A stretch of DNA of 64,000 bases from Flavobacterium soli DSM 19725 (GTDB lineage Bacteria; Bacteroidota; Bacteroidia; Flavobacteriales; Flavobacteriaceae). A program made the translations under genes and the position numbers. The notes beneath the pieces were generated by a model. It did not search any database and had not been told where the DNA came from. It saw only the letters and a list, made by a program, of their open reading frames with translations. The stretch covers positions 62,001 through 126,000 of the forward strand of contig NZ_AUGO01000008.1 in assembly GCF_000422705.1 (NCBI RefSeq), read 5' to 3'. Shown in pieces: positions 32,846-41,673 of this stretch; position 1 is the first letter of the stretch; every line of letters starts with the position of its first letter.

Positions 32846-32991
32846 TGAAATCTTTAGGCTTCTTTTAATCCTTGTTTTCCAATAGGAGTATAATTTTCCT
32901 TGCACCTTCACAATCATCATTTTAATCGATAATTCTTAATTTTTAATTCGAAGTTAACAATTCATAAGAAAGTACAAAACCAAAAAAGACC

Positions 32992-32999
32992 TAAATTTG
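32992..32999 (+). promoter_or_regulatory. -7 box directly before the cysteine desulfurase ATG
   Basis: TAAATTTG matches TAnnTTTG and ends five bases before the ATG at 33005, so the transcript may be leaderless. Confidence 0.55.
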
Positions 33000-33004
33000 C
33001 AACC

Positions 33005-34132
33005 ATGAAAAAAATATATCTAGACAACGCCGCTACGACACAAATCCGACCAGAAGTTATTCAAGAAATGGTCAAAGTAATGTCAGAAGAGTATGGAAAT
33101 CCATCTTCAACCCACAGTTTTGGTAGAAGTTCGAAGAGTATTTTAGAACTTTCTAGGAAATCCATTGCAAAATGTTTCAACGTAAGTTCTCAAGAAATCA
33201 TTTTCACATCTGGAGCTACAGAAGCCAACAACTGGATACTCAATAGTGCGATTGTCGATTTGAAAGTAGAACGAATTATTACTTCCAAAATCGAGCATCA
33301 TGCGGTTTTGCATACCATTGAAATTTTAGAAAAAAAGCATGCCATCAAAGTTGAGTATGTAAAAATAAAACCAGACGGAACAATTGATATCAATCATTTG
33401 GTAGAATTATTATCTGAAAATATTCCAACTTTGGTTTCCTTGATGCACGTTAATAACGAAATCGGGACTGTTTTAGATTTGGAAGAAATAGGGAAAATTT
33501 GCAAGCAGCATCATGCCTATTTTCATTCGGACACCGTTCAATCCATCGGGAAAACAACATTCGATTTACAGGAAATTCCAGTAGATTTTCTTGTGGCAAG
33601 TGCTCATAAATTTCATGGACCAAAAGGTGTTGGTTTCGCTTTTATTCGAAAAGGAGTATTGCTAAATCCTTTGTTTTATGGAGGCGAACAGGAAAAAGGT
33701 CTTCGTCCCGGAACAGAATCGGTTCATAATATCGTTGGGATGACAAAGGCTTTGGAAATGGCCTATCAGTTATTGGAAGAAGAAAAAAAACATATTTCAG
33801 ATTTAAAAAAATACACCATCAACCAACTTCAAGATAGTTTTGATGGAATAAAAGTGAACGGAAATCCAGACCACACTTTTTATAATATTTTGAATGTATG
33901 CTTGCCTTTTTCGGAAGCCAAAACTTCGATGATTTTATTTAATTTGGACATGAAAGGAATTGCCGTTTCAAGAGGAAGTGCTTGCCAATCAGGAAGTTTA
34001 AAGCCTTCTCACGTTTTGGCCGAAATTTTGAATGACGATGATATTAAAAAACCATCCTTACGAATTTCCTTCAGCCATTTCAATACAACCGAAGACATTG
34101 ATGCTTTTATTGAAGTATTAAAAGGGATTTAG
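33005..34132 (+). CDS. Cysteine desulfurase (NifS/IscS family)
   Basis: 375-residue PLP enzyme that takes sulfur from cysteine as a persulfide for Fe-S clusters or tRNA thiolation. Start MKKIYLDNAATTQIRPEV is typical. Signatures: NPSSTHSFGR, FTSGATEANNWIL, HHAVLHTIE, the PLP lysine in VASAHKFHGPKGVGF, RPGTESVHNIVG, and the sulfur-accepting Cys in SRGSACQSGSLKPSHVL. The loop around this Cys is long as in group I (NifS/IscS) enzymes rather than SufS. No isc or suf genes are adjacent, so the acceptor is unknown. Confidence 0.94.
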   Translation: MKKIYLDNAATTQIRPEVIQEMVKVMSEEYGNPSSTHSFGRSSKSILELSRKSIAKCFNVSSQEIIFTSGATEANNWILNSAIVDLKVERIITSKIEHHAVLHTIEILEKKHAIKVEYVKIKPDGTIDINHLVELLSENIPTLVSLMHVNNEIGTVLDLEEIGKICKQHHAYFHSDTVQSIGKTTFDLQEIPVDFLVASAHKFHGPKGVGFAFIRKGVLLNPLFYGGEQEKGLRPGTESVHNIVGMTKALEMAYQLLEEEKKHISDLKKYTINQLQDSFDGIKVNGNPDHTFYNILNVCLPFSEAKTSMILFNLDMKGIAVSRGSACQSGSLKPSHVLAEILNDDDIKKPSLRISFSHFNTTEDIDAFIEVLKGI

Positions 34133-34143
34133 ATACTATAATT

Positions 34144-34210
34144 TTTTTAAACCATTAAGGTATAAAGTAATAACTACTTAATGAAACTTAATGTCTTAAT
34201 GGTTTAAAAT
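34144..34210. repeat. Inverted repeat after the cysteine desulfurase gene
   Basis: TTTTTAAACCATTAAG (34144-34159) and CTTAATGGTTTAAAAT (34195-34210) are complementary over about 14 bp, with a 35-base centre made of further CTTAATG/CATTAAG-like words. It may act as a terminator but has no strong T run on the plus strand; it looks like a short dispersed repeat. Confidence 0.5.
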
Positions 34211-34213
34211 TTT

Positions 34214-34245
34214 AATAAAAAAACCGAAGACTTTCATCTCCGGTT
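34214..34245 (-). terminator. Rho-independent terminator of clpB
   Basis: AACCGAAGA (34222-34230) pairs with TCTCCGGTT (34237-34245), one mismatch, and is followed on the minus strand by seven T. Confidence 0.75.
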
Positions 34246-34276
34246 CAAACTAAAAACCAACCATCAAAACTTATTT

Positions 34277-36865
34277 TTACTGATTCCTGAAAACCAATTT
34301 TCCGTCGAATTCGTCAATCAAAATAATACTGTCTGTTTTGATACTTCCGCCAAGAATCTCTTTTGATAATTCATTCAGAACTTCTCTTTGGATCACACGT
34401 TTTACAGGTCGTGCTCCAAAATGAGTATCATAGCCTTTTTGTGCCAAATGGTCAATCGCCTCTGGTGTCGCATCCATCGTAATGCCTTGTTGCAATAACA
34501 TTTTGCTAACCGATTTTAATTGCAAACCAACAATCTGACGAATATTATCAGTAGAAAGTGGCGTGAACATTACGATTTCATCAATACGATTGATAAATTC
34601 AGGTCGAACGGTTTGCTTCAATAATCCCAAAACCTCTGTTTTAGCAGCTTCGGTTGCAGCTTCTATTCCTCCCTTGAGATTTTCAAATTTCTCCTGAATA
34701 ATATGGCTTCCCATATTCGAAGTCATGATGATAATCGTATTTTTAAAATCAGCCAATCGGCCTTTATTATCCGTCAATCGACCCTCATCTAAAACCTGCA
34801 ACAGTATATTAAAGGTATCAGGATGAGCTTTTTCGATCTCGTCCAATAAAATCACTGAATAAGGTTTTCTTCTAACGGCTTCCGTCAATTGTCCGCCTTC
34901 GTCATATCCCACATATCCCGGAGGTGCACCAACCAAACGGCTCACGCTGTGTCGTTCCTGATATTCACTCATGTCGATTCGGGTCATTGCGTTTTCATCA
35001 TCAAACAGATATTCGGCAAGTGCTTTCGCTAATTCGGTTTTTCCAACTCCAGTTGTTCCAAGAAAAAGAAACGTTCCGACAGGTTTTTTCATATCCTGCA
35101 AACCAGCCCGACTTCTTCTAACAGCATCACTAATCGCTTGAATGGCTTCTTCTTGACCTACAACGCGATGATGTAATTCGTCTTCAAGTTTCAATAATTT
35201 TTCTCTTTCGCCTTGCAACATTTTCATTACTGGAATTCCGGTCCATTTGGCTACGACTTCAGCAATATCTTCACGGGTTACTTCTTCTTTTATCAGTGAA
35301 TTTCCACTCTGGTTTTCCTGCAATTGTTTTTGCAACACATCTAGTTTTTCCTGAGCTTCCTTGATTTTTCCGTAACGAATTTCGGCTACCTTTCCATAAT
35401 CGCCTTCTCGTTCGGCACGTTCGGCATCGAATTTTAAATTCTCAATATCCGTTTTAATGGCTTGGATGTTATCTACAACATCTTTTTCGGATTTCCATTT
35501 GGCGTAGATTTCATTTCGATCTTCCTTCATATTCGCCAAATCGATACCTAGAATCTTTAATTTGCTTTCGTCATTTTCACGTTTTATAGCTTCAATTTCG
35601 ATTTCAAGTTGCATGATTTTTCGATCCAAAACATCTAATTCTTCTGGCTTTGAATTGATTTCCATCCTTAATTTGGAAGCGGCCTCGTCCATCAAATCGA
35701 TGGCTTTATCGGGCAAAAATCGGCTGGTGATGTAGCGTTGTGATAATTCGACAGCAGCAATAATCGCATCATCTTTGATTCTCACTTTATGATGTGTTTC
35801 ATATTTTTCCTTGATACCTCTAAGGATCGAAATCGCACTTTCAGTATCGGGTTCATCCACAATTACTTTTTGAAAACGTCTTTCAAGAGCCTTGTCTTTT
35901 TCGAAATATTTTTGATATTCGTCAAGAGTCGTAGCCCCAATGGCTCTCAATTCGCCACGAGCCAAAGCGGGTTTCAAAATATTGGCGGCATCCATTGCTC
36001 CATCGCCACCTCCAGCACCAACTAAAGTGTGGATTTCATCAATGAACAGTACAATATCGCCTTCGGCAGAAGTGACTTCTTTCACCACCGATTTCAAGCG
36101 TTCTTCAAATTCACCTTTGTATTTTGCACCAGCGATCAAGGCTCCCATATCCAGAGAATAAACAATTTTATCCTTTAAATTATCAGGAACATCGCCATCC
36201 ACAATCCTATGGGCTAAGCCTTCGGCAATTGCAGTTTTTCCAACTCCAGGTTCTCCAACTAGCATGGGGTTGTTTTTAGTTCTTCGGGTTAGGATTTGCA
36301 AAACACGTCGAATTTCTTCATCCCGACCAATAACGGGGTCTAATTTTCCGTTTCGGGCGAGCTCATTCAGGTTTTTTGCATATTTGTTTAAGGAATTATA
36401 GTTTTCCTCAGCCGATTTAGAAGTTACTCGTTCGCCTTTTCTCAACTCTTCGATTGCTGCTTTCAAGCCTTTTTCGGTAACTCCTTGATCTTTCAAAACT
36501 TGTGCAATCTTGCTTCGTGAACCGAAAATGGCAAGAATTAGATGTTCAATCGAAACAAATTCATCATTCATTTTTTTGGCGATGATCTCAGCTTCATTCA
36601 AGGCCGAATTTGCATCACGCGAAAGTGTTAAAGTTCCGCCGGAAACTTTTGGAAAGCCCTGAATCATGCTATCTAGAATTTGTTGGAACAAATCAACATT
36701 AACATTCAGCTTTTTTAATAAATAGGGTGCGACATTTTCGTCGACTTCAAAAATGGCCTTTAGCAAATGCTCGTTTTCAATTTGCTGTTGGCCGAAACTT
36801 TGAGCCAGCAATTGGGCTTGCTGCAAAGCTTCTTGTGATTTGATTGTGAAATTATTTAAGTTCAT
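34277..36865 (-). CDS. clpB: ATP-dependent chaperone ClpB
   Basis: 862-residue AAA+ disaggregase working with DnaK. An N-terminal Clp_N repeat domain (about 1-145) precedes NBD1 with Walker [14 protein letters not shown] and Walker [15 protein letters not shown]. The long coiled-coil middle domain (about 400-520) distinguishes ClpB from ClpA. NBD2 has [20 protein letters not shown] and [16 protein letters not shown], then the D2-small domain. Key arginines and the aromatic pore loop ([19 protein letters not shown]) are present. Single-gene unit facing ytxJ across a region with repeated GACAAAATGTC motifs. Confidence 0.98.
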   Translation of the reverse strand: MNLNNFTIKSQEALQQAQLLAQSFGQQQIENEHLLKAIFEVDENVAPYLLKKLNVNVDLFQQILDSMIQGFPKVSGGTLTLSRDANSALNEAEIIAKKMNDEFVSIEHLILAIFGSRSKIAQVLKDQGVTEKGLKAAIEELRKGERVTSKSAEENYNSLNKYAKNLNELARNGKLDPVIGRDEEIRRVLQILTRRTKNNPMLVGEPGVGKTAIAEGLAHRIVDGDVPDNLKDKIVYSLDMGALIAGAKYKGEFEERLKSVVKEVTSAEGDIVLFIDEIHTLVGAGGGDGAMDAANILKPALARGELRAIGATTLDEYQKYFEKDKALERRFQKVIVDEPDTESAISILRGIKEKYETHHKVRIKDDAIIAAVELSQRYITSRFLPDKAIDLMDEAASKLRMEINSKPEELDVLDRKIMQLEIEIEAIKRENDESKLKILGIDLANMKEDRNEIYAKWKSEKDVVDNIQAIKTDIENLKFDAERAEREGDYGKVAEIRYGKIKEAQEKLDVLQKQLQENQSGNSLIKEEVTREDIAEVVAKWTGIPVMKMLQGEREKLLKLEDELHHRVVGQEEAIQAISDAVRRSRAGLQDMKKPVGTFLFLGTTGVGKTELAKALAEYLFDDENAMTRIDMSEYQERHSVSRLVGAPPGYVGYDEGGQLTEAVRRKPYSVILLDEIEKAHPDTFNILLQVLDEGRLTDNKGRLADFKNTIIIMTSNMGSHIIQEKFENLKGGIEAATEAAKTEVLGLLKQTVRPEFINRIDEIVMFTPLSTDNIRQIVGLQLKSVSKMLLQQGITMDATPEAIDHLAQKGYDTHFGARPVKRVIQREVLNELSKEILGGSIKTDSIILIDEFDGKLVFRNQ

Positions 36866-36953
36866 ATTTTTATTTTAAGTTTAACAGTTTAGAGATTTGG
36901 TTTTTTTAAATTTGATGAATGGATTTCAAAATACATTCCAATACGTAAAAACC

Positions 36954-37016
36954 GACAAAATGTCTGTAAATAAAGGAATTGTAACGACAAAATGTCCTAA
37001 AACAAGACAAAATGAG
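36954..37016. promoter_or_regulatory. Three GACAAAATGTC-type repeats in the clpB-ytxJ gap
   Basis: GACAAAATGTC occurs exactly at 36954-36964 and 36986-36996, with a third incomplete copy (GACAAAATGAG) at 37006-37016 that overlaps the ytxJ start codon. The exact copies are palindromes (GACA-AAA-TGTC). The spacings of 32 and 20 bp are close to three and two helical turns. Likely operator for a stress regulator; regulator unknown. Confidence 0.55.
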
Positions 37017-37404
37017 TTTATTTAATATTTTCGGAAATGATTCTAGTAAAGATAATGCCTCTTCAAATATGGAATGGAATAAATTGGAACATATTGATCA
37101 AATTGCCAATATGATTATTCCGCAGTCTTGGGAAATTCCTATTTTGATTTTCAAACACAGTACCAGATGCAGTATCAGCCGTTTTGCTTTGAAACAATTT
37201 GAAAAAGAATTTGATTTGCAAGGAAAAGTCAAGCCTTATTTTTTAGATTTATTGGAACATCGCGATATATCCAATGAAATTGCACATCAATTTGGAGTCC
37301 AACATCAATCGCCTCAACTAATTGTAATACAAAATGGAGTTGCAGTTTATGATACTTCGCATGATAGCATTGATGCTTCAGCCTTGAAAAGATTTACTAT
37401 ATAA
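37012..37404 (+). CDS. ytxJ: Bacillithiol system redox-active protein YtxJ
   Basis: 130-residue thioredoxin-fold protein of the bacillithiol pathway, thought to act as a monothiol bacilliredoxin. The single active-site Cys lies in PILIFKHSTRCSISRFALKQFE, in the position of the first Cys of a CxxC; the second is replaced by Ser. VQHQSPQLIVIQNGVAVYDTSHDSI carries the conserved cis-Pro region. Start chosen at the ATG beginning MSLFNIFG, inside the third GACAAAATG repeat. Bacillithiol use is documented for flavobacteria. Confidence 0.9.
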   Translation: MSLFNIFGNDSSKDNASSNMEWNKLEHIDQIANMIIPQSWEIPILIFKHSTRCSISRFALKQFEKEFDLQGKVKPYFLDLLEHRDISNEIAHQFGVQHQSPQLIVIQNGVAVYDTSHDSIDASALKRFTI

Positions 37405-37411
37405 AAATAAA

Positions 37412-37438
37412 AAATCCGAAGCCATAAACTTCGGATTT
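37412..37438. terminator. Bidirectional terminator between ytxJ and the lipoprotein gene
   Basis: AAATCCGAAG (37412-37421) and CTTCGGATTT (37429-37438) pair perfectly around a 7-base loop; A/T tracts on both sides serve both converging genes. Confidence 0.85.
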
Positions 37439-37447
37439 CTTGTTTTC

Positions 37448-38632
37448 TTATTTTCTAAATTTATTCTTGACGATAATATCTTTCAGCTTTAGCTTCAAAT
37501 CTTCTCCTGTATCATATACCATTTGTTCATTGGAAGGGAAAGGAACAGGTCGGTTTTTAAAAAACGGATGGTATTCTTTTTCAATTGCTCTTAGATCTCC
37601 TCTGTATTTTGCATAAATATTTTCAAAAACAAACTCGCTCGAAATTGGAAACGTTTGAATCAATTGGTTGGTAGTAAGGTCTAAATAATCCACTTTTGCT
37701 ACTACTTGAGCTGTTTTAAATTGACGGAATTCATTGATTTTAATTTTTACAATCTTGATATTATCTACCATTACATCTTTGCCAAGGCTATCTTTTACGA
37801 CTCTTCCTCTTGCATCTAAAAGTTTCTTTTTTCCGTCAACGATTTCTTTCTCATTTACAAATTCACGTTCTTTTATTTGTTCAGGCGAAATGTTTATCTG
37901 ACGGAAATTTACCAGCATAGCATAGTCATAGGTTATATTTTTTTGTTTGCTGCTATGGTAAGCAGTCCATTTATCATTCAAACCATACGTGCTAAAATCC
38001 AAAAGAGCAGTTTGCAAGTCCATTGGAATCATCATTTTGGTTTCGTTTTTTGTATAAACGTGTACAAAATCAGTTCCTTTGAATTTTGCATCTTCCATCA
38101 GTTTTCGCACGTCCTTATAATTTGGAGTCAATTGTTCCAAATAAACCAAATCATCATAAGCACGACGGTAATTAGCCTTATCTCTCGTGCCTAAAAGACC
38201 TTTTGCATTATCATACAAATGACGTGAAAGTGCATTTTTACTGTCGATTATCTGATCTGTATAATCATCAAAAGGGAAATTAGCATTTCGGCCTTCTTTC
38301 AAAAGTTTCAATGGAAGTAGAGGTCTGATTTTTTCCTGACGATTGTTCAATTGAACATACGTATTAAAAACCTCTTCAAAATTCCTTGGATTAGCATCTT
38401 TAACTAGCATCGAAATGTTTCGCAAATCACGATCCTTTGCTTTTGCGAAAGCTTCTTCCAGTAAATAAACATAGTCTTGTTTTCCTTTTTTGTCCTTGTT
38501 ACTCCTTAAACTTGAAACTGCTTTGTCTATTGCAGCATCATAATCTCCAGAGCCCACAAAATTTTGTGTTTGTTTTACTCCACAACCAGCAGCGATTATC
38601 AGTAAAAATAAGAGTAGGGTAGTTTTTTTCAT
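37448..38632 (-). CDS. TPR-like lipoprotein of unknown function
   Basis: 394 residues; lipobox AAGC after MKKTTLLLFLLII. The N-terminal third looks helical and TPR-like (FVGSGDYDAAIDKAVSSLRSNKDKKGKQDYVYLLEEAFAKA). The rest mixes strands and helices (DFVHVYTKNETKMMIPMDLQTALLDF, AQVVAKVDYLDLTTNQLIQTFPISSEFVFEN). Bacteroidetes genomes carry this protein as a single conserved gene; I know no assigned role. Start at the signal peptide ATG. Confidence 0.8.
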   Translation of the reverse strand: MKKTTLLLFLLIIAAGCGVKQTQNFVGSGDYDAAIDKAVSSLRSNKDKKGKQDYVYLLEEAFAKAKDRDLRNISMLVKDANPRNFEEVFNTYVQLNNRQEKIRPLLPLKLLKEGRNANFPFDDYTDQIIDSKNALSRHLYDNAKGLLGTRDKANYRRAYDDLVYLEQLTPNYKDVRKLMEDAKFKGTDFVHVYTKNETKMMIPMDLQTALLDFSTYGLNDKWTAYHSSKQKNITYDYAMLVNFRQINISPEQIKEREFVNEKEIVDGKKKLLDARGRVVKDSLGKDVMVDNIKIVKIKINEFRQFKTAQVVAKVDYLDLTTNQLIQTFPISSEFVFENIYAKYRGDLRAIEKEYHPFFKNRPVPFPSNEQMVYDTGEDLKLKLKDIIVKNKFRK

Positions 38633-38665
38633 TTTTGGTAAGTTTTAGCAAATATAATTTTTTTA

Positions 38666-38756
38666 AGGAGCTATTTCCGGCTATCCGTTGCAATCTTTTA
38701 TTTTTTTAAAGAAAAAAAATAAAAGGATTTCCACTTCTATCCGGGCTAGGGCTTTT
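38666..38756. repeat. Long hairpin element of the GGAGCTATTTCCGGCTATCC type
   Basis: An inner stem pairs 38693-38707 (ATCTTTTATTTTTTT) with 38713-38728. The left flank is AGCTATTTCCGGCTATCCGT and the right flank is TTCCACTTCTATCCGGGC followed by TAGGGCT. The flanks recur, from memory, in many Flavobacterium intergenic regions. It lies between the lipoprotein start and the fahA terminator. Confidence 0.55.
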
Positions 38757-38779
38757 AGGTGCGAATTCAACAATAGTGC

Positions 38780-38817
38780 CAAAAAAAAGCCTAATCGTTT
38801 TGTCAACAATCAGGCTT
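38780..38817 (-). terminator. Rho-independent terminator of fahA
   Basis: AAGCCT (38787-38792) pairs with AGGCTT (38812-38817), extended by two more pairs inward, and a run of eight T follows on the minus strand. Confidence 0.75.
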
Positions 38818-38838
38818 GATTTATAATTAAAATAAAAA

Positions 38839-40122
38839 TTATTTTCGTGTAAAAGGAGGAAGTAATTTACTGCAAACTTCACCAAAACCAATTCTCACAT
38901 CTGAGTTTTGGCAATAGCCTTTTATTCTTACAGAATCACCATCATTAATAAATTTACGTTCTGTTCCATCTTTCATTTGTATTGGATTTTTTCCACCCCA
39001 AGTCAATTCAAGCATTGATCCAAAACTATCTGGAGTTGGTCCAGAGATTGTTCCAGAACCCATCATATCGCCAGAGTTTACGCGACATCCATTAGAAGTA
39101 TGGTGGGCCAATTGTTGACTCATCGACCAATACATATATTTGAAATTTGATTTGCTAACAAGTGTTTCCTCTCCATTTTCAGGTTCAATCGAAACTTCCA
39201 AGTGGATATCAAAAGCGTGTTTTCCTTTTTGTTGTAAATAGGGAAGAGGCGTTGGATCTTGTTTAGGACCTTTAACTCTAAAAGGTTCTAAGGCATCCAA
39301 AGTAACAATCCAAGGTGAAATGGAGGAAGCAAAGTTCTTGGCCAAAAATGGTCCAAGTGGTACATATTCCCATTTTTGGATATCTCTTGCACTCCAATCG
39401 TTCAATAATACCATCCCGAAAATATAATCTTCGGCTTCATGAACTGGAATGTTTTCGCCCATAATGTTGGCATCTGTTGTAATAAAAGCGGTTTCCAATT
39501 CAAAATCAATCAATCGTGAAGGGCCAAAAACAGGAGTCGTTTCGCCATTTGGCAAGGTTTGTCCCATTGGTCGGTGAACCGGAATTCCAGACGGAACTAT
39601 AGAAGAACTTCTTCCGTGATAGCCAACCGGAATGTGCAACCAGTTAGGTAACAAGGCATTTTCTGGGTCACGAAACATTTTTCCCACATTTGTAGCATGT
39701 TCTTTACTAGAATAAAAATCAGTGTAATCACCAATTAAAACGGGTAATTGCATCTCGATTTCATCTAAAGTAAAGATTACTATTTCACGGTGTTTTGCGT
39801 TATCTCGAAGTAAAGGATTCTCAGCATCAAAAATTTCGGCAATTCGGTTTCTAACCAAACGCCATGTTTTTTTTCCGTCAGAAATAAAGTCATTTAGGGT
39901 GTCCTGCATGAACATATCATCGGTTAATTCGATGCCTTCAAAATAATTCATCTGCTGTAAAGCACCTAAATCGATCGCACTGTCACCAATTCTGGTTCCA
40001 ATTGTGATGACGTCGTCTTTGGTTAAGAACACACCAAAAGGTATATTCTGTATTGGAAAATCGCTGTCATTTGGGACTTCCAGCCATGATTTTCTATTGG
40101 GGTCGTTTGCTGTAATCGGCAT
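38839..40122 (-). CDS. fahA: Fumarylacetoacetase
   Basis: 427-residue hydrolase for the last step of tyrosine catabolism, splitting fumarylacetoacetate into fumarate and acetoacetate. Signatures: [13 protein letters not shown] at the N-terminus, [20 protein letters not shown] (metal and catalytic residues), [51 protein letters not shown], and [12 protein letters not shown] near the C-terminus. Length matches the eukaryote-like FAH rather than the short FAH-domain proteins. A full -33/-7 promoter lies upstream. No other tyrosine-catabolic genes are adjacent. Confidence 0.96.
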   Translation of the reverse strand: MPITANDPNRKSWLEVPNDSDFPIQNIPFGVFLTKDDVITIGTRIGDSAIDLGALQQMNYFEGIELTDDMFMQDTLNDFISDGKKTWRLVRNRIAEIFDAENPLLRDNAKHREIVIFTLDEIEMQLPVLIGDYTDFYSSKEHATNVGKMFRDPENALLPNWLHIPVGYHGRSSSIVPSGIPVHRPMGQTLPNGETTPVFGPSRLIDFELETAFITTDANIMGENIPVHEAEDYIFGMVLLNDWSARDIQKWEYVPLGPFLAKNFASSISPWIVTLDALEPFRVKGPKQDPTPLPYLQQKGKHAFDIHLEVSIEPENGEETLVSKSNFKYMYWSMSQQLAHHTSNGCRVNSGDMMGSGTISGPTPDSFGSMLELTWGGKNPIQMKDGTERKFINDGDSVRIKGYCQNSDVRIGFGEVCSKLLPPFTRK

Positions 40123-40158
40123 TTTGTATGTTAGTTAGTTTGTTGAAAATTCAGTTAT

Positions 40159-40189
40159 CAAATATATCATTATATGTCAATTTAACAAA
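40159..40189 (-). promoter_or_regulatory. Full promoter of fahA (TTTG-N19-TATATTTG)
   Basis: On the minus strand TTTG (40189-40186), a 19-base spacer and TATATTTG (40166-40159) match the Bacteroidetes -33/-7 consensus, giving a leader of about 35 bases. Confidence 0.72.
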
Positions 40190-40198
40190 CGGTTTTCG

Positions 40199-40206
40199 TA
40201 TTTTTG
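40199..40206 (+). promoter_or_regulatory. -7 box for glyA
   Basis: TATTTTTG matches TAnnTTTG and lies 26 bases before the ATG at 40233. It supports the shorter start; the upstream part of the open frame (from 40128) would lie before the transcript start. Confidence 0.6.
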
Positions 40207-40232
40207 CGGAGTTTTTAACGAAAAATTATCAA

Positions 40233-41507
40233 ATGCAACACGACAAACAAATTTTCGACCTTATTCTTGAAGAACAAGACAGACAGATACACGGATTAGA
40301 GCTAATTGCTTCTGAGAATTTCGTGAGCGACCAAGTGATGGAAGCGGCAGGTTCTTGCCTAACAAATAAATATGCCGAGGGTTATCCGGGTAAACGATAT
40401 TATGGTGGTTGTGAAGTAGTGGATGTTGTAGAACAAATCGCTATTGATCGTGCTAAAGAATTGTTTGGAGCAGCTTATGCAAATGTTCAACCACACTCAG
40501 GTTCTCAAGCAAATACAGCAGTATTTGCTGCATGTTTAAAGCCAGGCGATAAAATTTTAGGATTTGATTTATCCCATGGCGGACATTTAACACACGGTTC
40601 TCCTGTGAATTTTTCAGGAAAATTATATTCGCCAGTTTTTTATGGTGTAGAAAAAGAGACAGGACAATTCGATTATGATAAAATCCAAGAAATAGCGACC
40701 AAAGAGCAACCAAAAATGATTATCGCTGGAGCTTCTGCTTACTGCCGTGATATGGATTTTGAGCGTTTCCGTAAAATTGCAGATAGCGTTGGAGCTCTTT
40801 TATTAGCTGATATTTCGCATCCAGCTGGTTTGATTGCAAAAGGTTTGATGAACGACCCAATTCCGCATTGCCATATCGTTACTACAACTACTCACAAGAC
40901 GTTGAGAGGACCAAGGGGAGGAATGATCTTGATGGGGAAAGATTTTGAAAATCCTTGGGGATTGACTACTCCAAAAGGCGAAATCAGAATGATGTCTTCG
41001 TTATTGGATTTATCTGTTTTTCCTGGAAATCAAGGCGGTCCGTTAATGCACATCATTGCCGCTAAGGCAGTTGCTTTCGGAGAGGCATTGAAGGATGAGT
41101 TTTTTACCTATTCACTTCAAGTGCAAAAAAATGCAAAAGCAATGGCAGAAGCTTTCGTGAAAAGAGGATACAACCTTATTTCTGGAGGAACTGACAACCA
41201 CATGATGTTGATTGATTTGAGAAACAAAAACATTACAGGTAAGGAAGCTGAAAATGCATTAGTTAAGGCCGAAATTACGGTAAATAAAAATATGGTTCCT
41301 TTTGATGATAAATCACCATTTGTAACTTCTGGAATCCGTATTGGAACTCCAGCTATAACAACTCGTGGTTTAGTAGAGTCAGATATGGAAACGATTGTGG
41401 ATATGATTGACCGAGTTTTGATGAATCATACAAACGAAGAAATCATTGAGCAAGTTGCAGACGAAGTGAATGAAATGATGGGAGAGCGAGCGATTTTCGT
41501 TTTTTAA
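40233..41507 (+). CDS. glyA: Serine hydroxymethyltransferase
   Basis: 424-residue PLP enzyme interconverting serine and glycine with tetrahydrofolate, the main source of one-carbon units. Signatures: [75 protein letters not shown], and the PLP lysine in [34 protein letters not shown] is near the C-terminus. The open frame continues 35 codons upstream, but [11 protein letters not shown] is the family start and lies downstream of the -7 box. Confidence 0.97.
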   Translation: MQHDKQIFDLILEEQDRQIHGLELIASENFVSDQVMEAAGSCLTNKYAEGYPGKRYYGGCEVVDVVEQIAIDRAKELFGAAYANVQPHSGSQANTAVFAACLKPGDKILGFDLSHGGHLTHGSPVNFSGKLYSPVFYGVEKETGQFDYDKIQEIATKEQPKMIIAGASAYCRDMDFERFRKIADSVGALLLADISHPAGLIAKGLMNDPIPHCHIVTTTTHKTLRGPRGGMILMGKDFENPWGLTTPKGEIRMMSSLLDLSVFPGNQGGPLMHIIAAKAVAFGEALKDEFFTYSLQVQKNAKAMAEAFVKRGYNLISGGTDNHMMLIDLRNKNITGKEAENALVKAEITVNKNMVPFDDKSPFVTSGIRIGTPAITTRGLVESDMETIVDMIDRVLMNHTNEEIIEQVADEVNEMMGERAIFVF

Positions 41508-41533
41508 CAATTGTTTGATTGAATACATAAATT

Positions 41534-41560
41534 GCCCGTACTTTCTGTACGGGTTTTTTT
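41534..41560 (+). terminator. Rho-independent terminator of glyA
   Basis: CCCGTAC (41535-41541) pairs with GTACGGG (41547-41553) around TTTCT, followed by seven T. Confidence 0.92.
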
Positions 41561-41629
41561 ATGAAATGCAAAATCATTATTCAAGTGTATAAATGGTCGC
41601 TGCTATTCGTTAAAACTAGCAAAAAGCAA

Positions 41630-41637
41630 TACCTTTG
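41630..41637 (+). promoter_or_regulatory. -7 box for the TPR-AraC regulator gene
   Basis: TACCTTTG matches TAnnTTTG, 36 bases before the ATG at 41674. A weak -33-like TTCG lies 20 bases upstream (41606-41609). Confidence 0.55.
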
Positions 41638-41673
41638 CAGTTCATTTATCGCTCTATAAAGTTTACAATTTAG

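Larger units (their letters stand above)
32630..33004. other. 375-bp intergenic region containing a GC-rich repeat-like element
   Basis: It separates divergent genes. The middle (about 32728-32845) is clearly richer in G and C than the surroundings and holds several inverted repeats; the ends are AT-rich. The promoter for the cysteine desulfurase gene lies at the right end. Confidence 0.6.

Noticed and set aside
32723-32920. 65-codon open frame on the minus strand across the GC-rich element
   Set aside because: The translation is rich in Cys, Ser, Arg and Lys with no fold pattern, and the DNA is better explained by inverted repeats. I list the region as a repeat, not a gene.
40128-40232. 35-codon upstream extension of glyA
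   Set aside because: It would begin upstream of the -7 box at 40199 and the extra residues do not resemble the family start.
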